64,000 bases of DNA from Sclerotiophoma versabilis (Eukaryota; Ascomycota; Dothideomycetes; Pleosporales; Didymellaceae). The notes below the pieces were generated by a model that was not told where the DNA came from, made no database searches, and worked only from the letters and a program-made list of their open reading frames with translations. Location: positions 434,001 to 498,000 of the forward strand of contig JAAROD010000076.1 of NCBI GenBank assembly GCA_012274445.1, read 5' to 3'. A program made the position numbers and the translations under genes. Below are positions 47,049 to 57,655 of this stretch, piece by piece; the first letter of the stretch is position 1; each line of letters starts with the position of its first letter.

Positions 47049-47543
47049 GATATCTACTGAATAGATTTGAGCTTACTGTGCGATGTATACGAGAGATGGA
47101 AATAGAAGGTAATCTCCTAAGATGGCGGAGGTGAGTGAAGACGGCATGTTCAGGGCATAAGGGGGACACATATTTGCGAGCGTCAAAGCTGCCATCTGGT
47201 GGTTGTATAACCGAAGGCATAGTGGCAGATGGCGGGGCCCAGCTTTTGGTGGGGTTATTGATTCTGGAGGGCTAGATCCACCCGATTGGGAACCTGGTGC
47301 CTCTGGTTCCTACATCGAGCATTCCGTCCATCAGCCGACCAATAGGGACTTACGGAGGTCCGAGTCCTGTCACGCTCCTTACAGTCAAGCTGTTCCGGAT
47401 TTCCTAACTAGGAAATCCGGCGCTTTTGTTGTAGGGAACATTCAGAGTAATCCTGATGTGTTGTTGAAGATTGAATTGAAAAGATCACGTTTTGCTGTCG
47501 GTGTGTCCTTAAACTTCTCACCCCAAACACGATTTCCAGAATC
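47049..47543. promoter_or_regulatory. Divergent promoter of polyol dehydrogenase and transketolase
   Basis: The 495 bp between the two ATGs must contain both promoters. It includes a perfect 26-bp palindrome (47395-47420) and a nearby CGG-N4-CCG element at 47353-47362. Both are compatible with binding of a dimeric Zn2Cys6 regulator. No third gene is convincing; the 134-codon frame at 47203-47607 overlaps the start of the transketolase. Confidence 0.6.
47395..47420. promoter_or_regulatory. 26-bp palindrome, candidate Zn2Cys6 operator
   Basis: Arms CCGGATTTCCTA and TAGGAAATCCGG flank AC, a perfect 12-bp inverted repeat. It places CGG and CCG triplets 18 bases apart, the layout used by Gal4-class dimers. 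It sits about 125 bases upstream of the transketolase ATG. Function is inferred. Confidence 0.5.
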
Positions 47544-49871
47544 ATGCATCTTGCCCAAGATAACATGCAAGCCAACAGCGCAACAAACTACGGCAAGAAT
47601 GTCGTAGAAAGACTGAAGAAAGAAGAGAAAATCGAGCAAGTGGCTGTGCAGAAACTTTCACACGAACAGGACCATGTCTTGAAGTCCTTCAGACTGCTGA
47701 TCGCAGATCTGTGCCAGCAATTTAATGGCGGGCACCCAGGGTACATTTTTTGGGCGGTTTCTGAACCTAATGATGCTAACCTATGACCAGGGGTGCAATC
47801 GGTATGGCTGCGATAGGAGTTGCGCTCTGGAAGTATGTCATGCGCTTTGCGCCTCACACGCCGACTTACTTCAATCGCGATCGATTTGTTCTGTCCAACG
47901 GTAGGCTTCCAGGTGTTGACGACTACTGTATTGACCAGGCTGATCGATGTCAGGTCACACTTGCCTGTTCCAATACTCGTTCCTCCATCTTACAGGCTAC
48001 AAGGCTATGACCTTGGACCAGCTAAAGTCCTACCATTCCGACCGCGTCGACGCGCTATGCCCCGGCCATCCAGAGATTGAGCATGAGGGAATCGAGGTGA
48101 CGACTGGGCCTTTGGGTCAAGGCGTTGCAAACGCTGTTGGTCTAGCAATAGCTACCAAAAATCTGCAGGCGACCTACAACAAGCCAGGCTTCGAGATCAT
48201 TTCCAACCACACGTGGTGTATGATTGGCGATGCATGCCTACAGGAGGGTGTAGCGCTGGAGGCCATCTCTTTCGCAGGCCACCTTAAGCTAAACAACCTT
48301 ACTGTTATTTATGACAACAACCAGATCACCTGCGACGGCAGTGTCGACCTTACAAACACCGAGGATGTCAACGCTAAGATGCGCGCATGCGGGTGGGATG
48401 TGATTGACATCGAGGATGGCTGTTTCGACATCGAGGGCATCGTGGGCGCGCTCAACAAAGCCCGAGCTTCCACCGATAAGCCAACTTTCATCAATGTCCG
48501 CACTGTTATCGGTCTCGGCAGTGCTGTCGCAGGTGACGCAGTTGCCCATGGAGCTGCTTTCGGTGCAACTGACGTTGCCAATATGAAGAAGTTGTACAAC
48601 TTCAACCCTGAGGAGCACTTTGTTATTAGCGAAACTGTTCGTGAGTTCTTTGCGGACCTCCCATCAAAAGGCCAGGAGCTCGTCCAGTCTTGGGTGGAGA
48701 AGGTAAGAGAGTACGAAGCCAAATACCCTGAGCTTGGTGCCGAATTTCGCGATCGAGTGGAGGGCCGTCTTCCGGAGGATTGGAAAGACCTCATTCCCAG
48801 CTCTTTTCCTGATCAGCCCACAGCCACAAGAAAGTCATCTGGTCTAGTGTTCAACCCTATTGCGCAAAAGGTCAAAAACTTTATCGTTGGCACGGCTGAT
48901 CTTTCGCCTTCGGTTAATATGATCTGGAAGGACAAGGTTGACTTCCAACATGTAAGCTGTTGTGTCTGATCAACATCACCGCACTTGCTAACAAGAGCCA
49001 GCCTGATTTGAAGACGACTTGCGGCATAACCGGCAACTACAGCGGCCGGTACGTTCACTATGGCGTACGTGAGCACGCCATGTGTGCCATCTCCAATGGG
49101 CTGGCTGCCTTTGCTCCCAACACATTTATCCCCACCACATCATCCTTCTTCATGTTTTACTTGTATGCGGCACCAGCGGTTCGCATGGGAGCATTGCAGC
49201 ACCTGCAGGTTATCCACGCAGCGACACACGACTCAATTGGTATGGGTGAGGATGGCCCAACTCATCAGCCTATTGAGCTGGCCAATCTTTACCGAGCGAT
49301 GCCAAACATCTTGTACATTCGACCAGCGGATAGTGAAGAGACAGCTGGCGCGTGGATCACAGCCATCGAGGCCAAGAACACACCGACCATCATCTCGACA
49401 TCAAGACATACGCTTCCGCAGCTCTCGCAGACTAGGCGCAATATGGTAGGAAAGGGTGGCTACGTTATTGATGAAATTGAAGACGCTGATGTGACACTGA
49501 TTGGTGTCGGTGCTGAATTGTCTCACGCGCTTGACACAGCAAAGGAGCTGAAGGTAAAGAACATTAAAGCTCGAGTTATCAGCTTCCCGTGCCAGCGTCT
49601 GTTTGATGCTCAGCCCACACAGTACAAGCGAGATACATTGCGCAGACACAAAGGCATTCCAGCCATTGTCATCGAGCCCTACGCGCCAAACGGATGGGAG
49701 AGATATACTGATGCTGCAGCTTGTGTGAAGCGATTCGGACACAGTCTTCCAGGCAAGGCAGCGTATAAGTACTTTGGTTTCGATACTCCGGCGCTGGTGA
49801 AGAAGGTGGAAAGTTACCTGCAGCAGGTGCGCGATGACCCGCTCCTGCGCGGTGAGTTTGTGGATCTGTGA
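47544..49871 (+). CDS. Transketolase, dihydroxyacetone-synthase-like
   Basis: Exons 47544-47740, 47791-47900, 47954-48951 and 49002-49871 give about 724 aa. The thiamine-diphosphate domain has GGHPGGAIGMAA, the HTCLFQY segment after intron 2, TTGPLGQGVANAVG and GDACLQEG (in place of GDGC). The catalytic Glu is in VREHAMCAISNG, and FMFYLYAAPAVRMGAL and HDSIGMGEDGPTHQPIE follow. The GIEVTTGPLGQG and SSGLVFNPIA...GTADLSPSVN segments are characteristic of the fungal dihydroxyacetone-synthase branch. Transketolases move a two-carbon ketol between sugar phosphates; this branch can use formaldehyde as acceptor in methylotrophic yeasts. The C-terminus (GEFVDL) has no peroxisomal PTS1, so a cytosolic enzyme is expected. 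ATG 47565 is an alternative start. Confidence 0.93.
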
Positions 49872-50108
49872 ACAAAATAGTGTGATAGGTACTCGGAAAG
49901 AAATCAATTCGTAGCGCTTAGCAGTAATGAAATAAACTCTTTGATGACTGTTGACGGGATTAACGTGTCGCGTGAAAGCGTGGATCTCGTTACCTCATCC
50001 ACTAGGGCCATCACATGATCGGCTAGTCTTTCCTGATCTCATGCAAGCTCACCCCTCTCCATCTTCCCTGTGTCTGGGCTACATCCATGCTTTACAACTC
50101 CAGAAGAG

Positions 50109-51776
50109 ATGGCTGATGACCGAACAAATAAACGGCGCCGACTCGATGGAGACATACCAACGGAGGCTGCTTACAATGGCAACAGCGGCAATGCACTCTT
50201 CTCGCCAAGCGAAATGGAAGCACCCGCCAATTACGGCTTCGAGAACATAGACCCATTCCTCTCACCAGCTAATGCGCCAAGTTGGCTCTTCGACGAGTTC
50301 GCTCATGACCCGGATTATCTGGCCTCACAAGAAGCATTACGTTCACTCATGTTTGATACTGCACGATCAGTCGCGCCAACCAGAGCAAGTCCTCCCGTGG
50401 AGGGCGGCAATACCATCGGCACAATGAACTTGAAACATGTTCTGGCTAATGGAAGGCTAATTCAATATCTGAAAAATTACATGTCCCAAGTAGCTCCATG
50501 GGTAAGTGCCGTCTCCTCGATGCTCTCGACAGCTGTCAGGCCCAAGATGTTTGGGTTCTTTCTCTTCTTAAAATATGATTTAGTAGCGCTTTCGGTTCCA
50601 CCAGAACTCCTTGAGCGCCATTATAATTCGACTACAGACGTCTGATTAGCTTTTAGCTTGACATGTTTGACAGCCAACGAGCATTTGGAACCCGGCTACC
50701 CGCTCTTGCGAAGGAATCGCCACCCCTTCTATACGCCATTCTTGCGATTGGCGCTCGCCAGCTCGAGCGCAAGGACAAAACACAGTCGTCTTTTGACAGC
50801 CTCGAACTTTACCAAGAAGCCATTAGACTCTTGACACCGTTGTTGCAAGCTCGAGACGTCCATGTGATCGCAGCTTGTGTGATCTTATGTTGCCTCGAAA
50901 TGTTCTCAGCTAGTGCTCAGAACTGGCGTCATCATCTTGAGGGCTGTGCGGCTGTGTTTCAGGCCTTTGGCGTCAATGGATTTAGCGGGGATGTACTTCA
51001 GGCTGTTTTCTGGTGCTACGCACGCATGGGTAAGTGGCCTTCGATAGATGCAAGGGAACGTTCCATTGACTCAAGAAGATGTGTGTGGGGCTCTCATTTC
51101 TGATGGTACAGAGAGCACATTACTCAAGCCCTCGGAATGGCTACCACACGACGTCACAGATAAAGACACCGATGCATTCTTCCGAGATTCGAAGGTCCCA
51201 GACATGTATGCCAACCATGCTGTCTATCTCTGCGCTAAGACGTGCGAACTCATATCCGACCGCAATAAATACACTGAGCTCGGTGCTGAGAATGAGTGCG
51301 ATGCCAAAAACTTCCAGGATCGATCGTTTCGGTTATGGGAGCAACTGACGAGCTGGTCTTCAAATCGGCCGTCAGCAATGCAGCCTGTCGAAATTACAAG
51401 AAAAGCACCATTTCCGCACATCTTCTTTGCTCACTGGGCGGCGATATCTTCGAATCAACTATACCACACCTCCTGCGTGCTACTACTCAACAGCAACCCA
51501 AGATTGAAGACATCCTTGCCGCAGACATCCACCACCTCAGTCATGTGGCATGTAAAACGTATATGTGGAATCAGTTTGACAAACCCACATGAAGGCTGTC
51601 TGAACAATGCTATTCAGCCGCTCTGGATTGCCGGGCGCCTGTTGAGCCATTCCTCCGAACAGGCTCTGGTCGTCAAGACAATCCGACGTATTGAAGTCTT
51701 GACTGGATGGACTGCATCGTGGCGTATTCGTGACTTGGAGAGCACGTGGGGCTACAAAATCCGCGGCGATGTGTAA
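50109..51776 (+). CDS. Fungal transcription-factor-domain protein without visible zinc cluster
   Basis: Exons 50109-50501, 50657-51029 and 51079-51776 give about 487 aa. An acceptor three bases earlier (51076) would change Asp to Glu-Asp. The body resembles the fungal-specific domain 2 of Zn2Cys6 regulators: LKHVLANGRLIQYLKNYMSQ, then FGTRLPALAKESPPLLYAIL, then LLQARDVHVIAACVILCCLE, and WHVKRICGIS near the end. Before this there is only a basic patch (TNKRRRLDGD) and an acidic stretch, and no CX2CX6C motif. Only 237 bp separates it from the transketolase stop, leaving little room for a zinc-cluster exon. It may act as a partner or antagonist of a DNA-binding regulator. The basic patch could be a nuclear signal. 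Confidence 0.82.
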
Positions 51777-51883
51777 TTTATGGTGTTTACGAAGAGAGCT
51801 TCCTTCGAGTGAGGGACTTCGCACTCGTCACATCGAAGAAGCCCATACCAGACTTCGGAAATGATGGAGCGATCTTAGCATTC

Positions 51884-54107
51884 TCACAAACCATCAGCTA
51901 GCTGCCACTCAGTCTTCAGCTGCTCGATATACGGAATGATGATCCAGCCAGTCAATTGTTGGACAGACTCAAGCGTACGCACTATTGCGTTTTGTTGGCT
52001 CGTATGCGTTGCAGTACGACCTGCAACGATAAGAGATGCAACAAGACAAGGGTCCCAACAGCCCAGTATGTCGTTTTGAATCGCAATACCACAGATGCGG
52101 TGCGCGTGCCATAATGTCGACATTGAAGGCGAGTTTTGATTCAACTTGTCAACAAACCGAGGCTTGTTCTGCAGCAACAGAAGCATTCCGGTATGGTATA
52201 GCTGGTTCGCCAGCAGAGCAGCACCGCTGGTGAACACGATTGTCGGGTATTCATCATCGGTCAGCACACCATCTTTGGGATACAGCTCGATGATGGGTTC
52301 AAACGCCTGTGATCGATGTATGTACCAATGGGCGAAGCCTTGGACTAATGTCTTCCACATTTCCATCTGATTGAGCCCGTAACGTTGCTGAAGCCTCGGA
52401 TCATCGTCACCTTGAGCGAAGATAACCGAGTCCGCACATAAAGCAATGGAATCGTATGCGTATTGCGTAATCGAGTCGTTGGTCCTGGTCTCTCCAGATT
52501 GCGGAATCGAAAAGGGAAGGGAGATACGGTTGTTACCTGCCATCAATGCGCGAGCTAGTTCTGCTGAAACGTTGGCACAAGAAATGTCAGAGGCCTACAA
52601 GAGTTTTTCCTACCTAGCCGGACTAGCAACCAATACGTGCAAGCATTAGTATTGGAGGAATAAAGCTCGATCGACAATCTCTCGAAGAGATGTATCCGGG
52701 TTTCCGCCCTGTCTTCTCTTAGCCAGAATGCTGCAAGATTGGGCACCACATCAGCAAGAACGTCTAGTACATCCATAGTGGTCCCCGCGGCTGCATCCGA
52801 AGTAATGCTGTCGTTTGGGGGCATGCCGGACGTGCTGTTGCCAATGTTCAGGTCCTCCACGAACCACAACATGTTCGAAGAAGCCGCAGCCAATCGCATG
52901 ACGCAAGCTCGTAGACTCGGTATTTGCTTTGAGTCCAGTAATAGAGTTACACCGAAGTACTGGTTGGTGTCGCAGATATCCAGCCATGGTGCGATATTAT
53001 ACCTGTAAAACTTCAAAAGCTCAATACTGCGATCTACGGTAACCGCCTGCACAGGCGGGGCCTCTACTGCGAGTTTCGCATTTGATCTTGAAGCTTCCTG
53101 AGGCCTTTCAAGATCTTGAGTAAACTCAAGAGTTTGAGACCCAGAAGATGGACAAGGTGTGCAGGGTCCTGTTGTGTCAAAGCTTAGTGCTGGTTCATGT
53201 CCAATCTCTGTTCGATGCACTTCACGTCGTTTCTGTAAGATGCTTCCTTCCAATGGTATATTTGCTTTGTCCATTCTGGCAAAGTCAAGTGTCGAAATCG
53301 CCTGTTCCTCACTTATGCTGACCGCCGAGGCAAAGTCCAGTCCCTGACTGTTTTCAGAGCCAGTACCAAGAGCCAGTAAACCGTGCGGCGTGAACTCATA
53401 ACTATTTGATGGCAATATATTACCCAGATGGATCTGGGGACTAGCGTCGCTCCAGTTTGTCTCTGCTTGTTCATCCGGAAGGGCGATGGACTGTGTCTGC
53501 GTGGAGTGATGATCCTGCTGTCTTCCGGCAGCCGTTGTTGATTGAGTTGTTGTCTCCAACACTGGCTCTTCGCTAGCATCTCCAGCGAACTGGTAGACTC
53601 AGTAAACGACAAGCAAGTCAAGAGCGCAATTGACGCCTCCTTCTACTCGTAACAAGGACATGGTTGAGCATGGATGCTGATGTGAAAAGCCCTCGAACAC
53701 GCTAGCCCTCGAACACGCTAATTCACATAAAAGCACCCTGGATATTGCCAATCTTTTATACTATATGCACAAATGAAAGCTTGCTTGACTCTAGAGAAAT
53801 CTCATACTCACGCGAACGTTGGCATACTTCACGCCAGTCTTAATTTCCGGCGTGAAGTTGTGCTTTCCGAGTATCTGAAACGCAACTGGATAGCGACACT
53901 TGAGCCCTTTAGTTATGCAGTTTTGGCAAGTTGGTTTCCCTTCGTCGCCTACGTGGTGTTATGAGGTGCCTTGTGAGGCGTCCGCGGCAAGCACTTACAT
54001 TTTCTTCGACGATTTCTGCATGTCATGCATCCCGTCCGGGATCTTTTCGGGCGCGCACTAGCAGGGCTGCCAGCACCTTTGGCAGAAGCCGATGCTGAAC
54101 CTTCCAT
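51884..54107 (-). CDS. Zn2Cys6 transcription factor (fungal-specific domain 2 type)
   Basis: Exons 54107-53999, 53948-53812, 53589-52614 and 52563-51884 give about 633 aa. The zinc cluster is split by intron 1 inside the third Cys codon: GCMTCRNRRRK, then CDEGKPTCQNCITKGLKC, a CX2CX6CX6CX2CX6C at residues 27-54. A Ser/Gln-rich linker leads to the regulatory domain (SIELLKFYRYNIAPWLDICD) and the end WHAHRICGIAIQNDILGCW. The third intron, 222 bp, is unusually long for this window and contains a 16-bp tandem duplication; a small extra exon there cannot be excluded. The C-terminal third is clearly paralogous to the neighbouring gene ending at 51776, with which it converges (107 bp between stops). 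Confidence 0.85.
53688..53719. repeat. Perfect 16-bp tandem duplication
   Basis: AGCCCTCGAACACGCT is present twice head to tail, inside the modelled third intron of the Zn2Cys6 gene. It explains part of that intron's extra length. Confidence 0.85.
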
Positions 54108-55409
54108 CGGCTTTCGGTGGTTTGCTGCTTGATAGCTGCTGCTGTGAGTTCTGTAGAGTGTTTATCGGAGTTCCATCCTCGGTAAATTTACGCACCCGCC
54201 GTTCCCGGAGTTATATCTGAACACGTTAGCCGCAAAGTGGGGGTTAGGCACAACTTCGAGAGCGGTTATCATCTCCCAATGTGGAAATAATCATTTCATC
54301 CTTGCTTTACGGTGTTTGTATAACATGGGAAGCTCTATGTCACTGAGATACACATTCTGCAAACAATCACCGACTTTTCAGTCCCGCAAAATAGCGCTAC
54401 GTCTCAAGACGTTGCAAAACTTGCCTGAATTTGTGTAGGCAAGACTTTGAAGCATGCCAAGGTCTCGAGTCGTGAAACATGGGAGTCACTCGAAGCCGCC
54501 GTTGACCAAGGCATCGCTCGTTTGATTACTGACCCTAGCTGTTAAGGCCAATCGCTATGCGAACTTCTTGCATACAATCGATACCCTGTGTCCTCCATCT
54601 AGGTCAGCACCACCCTTGCCCCTCACAGCCAGATCTCATCAACCTAGCTCAATCACATGGCGTTGTCATCATAGTATACTATTCTTCCAGCCCTTAATGA
54701 CTCCCGAGATTATATCTAGCGTAGTGTAGGCGTGCCGAGGATTGAGATTGACATCCGTGTTCGATTCGGAGGTTATCAGGAATGTTGCTACAAAGCACGT
54801 AAAGACGCTATCGCAGATCTTGCTTCGCTTAAACATTAAGGTACGCTTCAGGCAATCCTTTTTGTTGGATTGACAGTAGTTGTCTTCGCTTGTTGAACTA
54901 GGATGATAATCACAGCGCCTTGATCTCGAAATGGGTACCATTGACATGCGAACCTGTAGACTCACAGTGGCCATTCTGGCCGTCTTCTTCGTTGAACAAG
55001 CTAACAAAGACGTGTGACATTGCTGTGATCCTCATATCGAACAAGAAGGACCGCCTCGCACAAAACTTAAACGTAGCAAGCTTCGACATGTCGAAAGAGA
55101 GATTCGATTCGATACCGTCGCTCGATCAAGGACTGAGGTTCAACAAGCCTGGCTTTTACCTGAAGAGCTATCCGCTTCTCAATTTCGTGTAAGCAAGCCA
55201 TGATACAAATAAAACCATCATGGTCAACGTATGTCTACGTAAAGTGTGATTCTCAAGGCGGTTTTCCCATTCGTGTTCAAGCATCATATTTGCTTTGTGA
55301 GTCAGGCTGCCCCACTCCAGCTTACATATACACCCCATTTGTATTTTAATATCGCGACATCAATCCTATAAAGTCAAACAAGACTGGCGGCTCCAGTTAT
55401 CATAAAATC
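54108..55409. other. Gene-poor interval upstream of the HET gene
   Basis: About 1.3 kb, rather AT-rich. It holds the promoter of the Zn2Cys6 gene at its left end. A plus-strand frame (54920-55192, 90 codons) has a natural-looking composition but no recognised domain, and it overlaps a minus-strand frame, so it is not called. No transposon feature was seen. Confidence 0.35.
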
Positions 55410-57248
55410 ATGTACCAACCTCTGAACAATCTGACGTCTACACGTCTTTTAGACCTCTATCCAGGAGCGCCCGGGGATCCTATCACTTGCTTATTACGAC
55501 AGTATGACCTCGACACGTGTCCTGACTACGAAGCCATATCATATGTCTGGGGCAACGCGGCCGATCGACAGCGTATCAGCTGTATCGGAGGATAACCGTA
55601 CATCACGCGAAGTCTACATGCTGCATTAGAACGGGTGCGGCAGCGTGAGAATATCCGCACAATTTGGGCTGATGGACTTTGCATCAATCAAAACGATGTC
55701 AACGAGAGGTCACATCAAGTCCATCTGATGCGCAGCATCTATCGAAAAGCTCGGACAGTGCTTGTATGGCTGGGCCCTGACCAAGAAAAAGCTTCTGTGG
55801 ATGCTTTTGATGCATGCCGGCGCATAGTCCAATTGACCGAACACAATGGCACAATTGTAACACACTTGATTGGAAACGGAGCAACTTCACCAACGGGGAG
55901 AGCTTTGATGCAGCTAATAGAATGTCAGTGGTGGACTCGATTATGGATTGTTCAAGAGCTTGTTCTAGCAAGGAAAGCAGTGTTTCTGTGGGGCAACGAT
56001 CAACTTGAATGGGAATATCTAGAAAAGACAGTCCAAGAGCTGCAGAAGTCAAAAATAGGTCAAGACATCATGGTTCGTTCTTTCCAGTCGATAAGTCGGA
56101 TGTCAACCCTCAAGACCGCTCGGCGAGCAGCTCCGACCTTCGTGAGCATGCTGTATCTAGCGAGGTCGCAACAATGCTCGGACGATCGTGACCGAGTATA
56201 TGGATTATTAGGACTTGAACTTGAAAATGCCACAAGTTTAGACGAGATTGAGCATCACGGAGTGAAACCAGATTACCGGAAATCTGTCGAAGAAGTGTAC
56301 TGGGACTTTGCAAAGGATATTCTAACGCGGCGTACAGTGCGCGTGATGTTAGGTGAGCTCCTAAAAGGAGCTCAGCATGGGAAAGCACTTTCCATGTGGA
56401 CTGAGGGTTGTTTGCCTTCGTGGGTGCCGTGCTGGAACGTATACGAGACAGATGACGTCCCGTCATTCGAACCTTTGGTTAGCACAATCAATGAGTCTGC
56501 GTTCAGTTTAGCAGACATAGGCAAGCCCTCATGCATAGAGAACCCTGGAATCATGTATGAATCGGCTATACTGCTAGACCGTATTTTGGTCACCTCAGCA
56601 CCCTTCCCTGCGCAGAAAGAGAGAGCTGCTTGCGGTACTCTTGCCGATTTTTGGGTCGACCACGTTGAACCCAATGGCTCACTGTACCACCCGACCAAGC
56701 CTGAAAAATACAGGTATGGGAGAGACGAGGATTACATCACTATGATGAAGGAGCTGTGTAGGGCTGTGACATATCACTTGCCTGAACATGCTGCCCACTG
56801 CGTAGTTCTCGAAAGCTTGCAGGCTGCCATAGACAATCGATCTGACATAAAATATATCGCAGGGCAGATCGAAAACGCGAATGCATTCAGGAACAGAACT
56901 AATCTATTGGATTGTTTGAAAGAGGAGGTGCACGATAATCTTTTCCTTGATGGCTGTTCATGCAAAGCAGTAAAAGGAATAGAAGATTTTGGTACGGCGG
57001 CCCACCAACATCTTCGTTTCAAGAAATTGATGAAGACAAACTTGGGATATATTGGAATCTGTCCAGAAGCAGCTCAAGAGCGCGACGTCGTTGCTGTACT
57101 GCCACGAACAGGATATCCTGTGGTTTTGCGGCCTCAAGCTGGCTTTTATCGATTAGTAGGAGGTTCCTACATGACTGCCATGGCTAAACGCGAAACCTTG
57201 GATTGGCTACTTGCAGGTGGTCTCAGTAAGACTATCGAGATTCGGTAA
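55410..57248 (+). pseudogene. HET-domain gene interrupted by one in-frame stop
   Basis: A continuous frame of 613 codons encodes a typical heterokaryon-incompatibility (HET) protein. It begins LLDLYPGAPGDPITCLL, then YEAISYVWGN. After CIGG there is a TAA at codon 62 (55593-55595). The same frame continues immediately with PYITRSLHAALERV and the core IRTIWADGLCINQNDVNER...VLVWLGP. The regulatory C-terminal part runs intact to 57248 (RDRVYGLLGLELENA, GCLPSWVPCWNVYE, YIGICPEAAQERDVVAVL). No plausible intron removes the TAA; the only GT-AG pair around it is 31 bp apart. HET domains trigger cell death on non-self fusion. This copy is a recent null allele, a sequence error, or a gene using a downstream start; the ORF after the stop could start near 55635. 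Confidence 0.8.
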
Positions 57249-57655
57249 TATACGGCTCGAATCCACCTCAATCCCTCCTTATCAGCCTGCGACAGGGAAG
57301 CTCCTCGTCGAACAACGTATGCTGACAAACACACGCGATAACCCCTGCACTTGCTGGGCGCCTAATCTCTAGTGCGTCAGCTCAGCCTACGGTGCACGTC
57401 CCAAAACCTCCTTCTCCAGAAGGTGACGACTTCAGGATCCTCTCGACCATTAATCAGCAACACATTGCGATATTTCAGTGTTCAAATGGAGCACAGAAAG
57501 AATGCTTGATGACGTGGCGGGACGTAGGCTGCAACATCAGGCATGCAGTCACTAGCATACGACGAAGTACATAACGAGACAAAGGCTCACTCTAGAGCCT
57601 TGATATCAAACTGACTTCCAGTCTTACGTTCTGCAACCATAGGGACTTCCACGAT
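57249..57655. other. Intergenic region
   Basis: About 400 bp between the HET gene and the alpha/beta hydrolase gene. No gene or repeat is recognised; the right end holds the hydrolase promoter. Confidence 0.4.

Noticed and set aside
47203..47607. ORF of 134 codons in the divergent promoter
   Set aside because: It overlaps the transketolase start in another frame and carries the palindrome; it has no protein signature.
54920..55192. Plus-strand ORF of 90 codons before the HET gene
   Set aside because: It has a natural-looking composition but no domain, and overlaps a minus-strand frame; support is too weak for a feature.
55550..55610. Possible intron removing the HET stop codon
   Set aside because: The only GT-AG pair spanning the stop is about 31 bp apart, shorter than any other intron here, and the frame is coherent on both sides without splicing.
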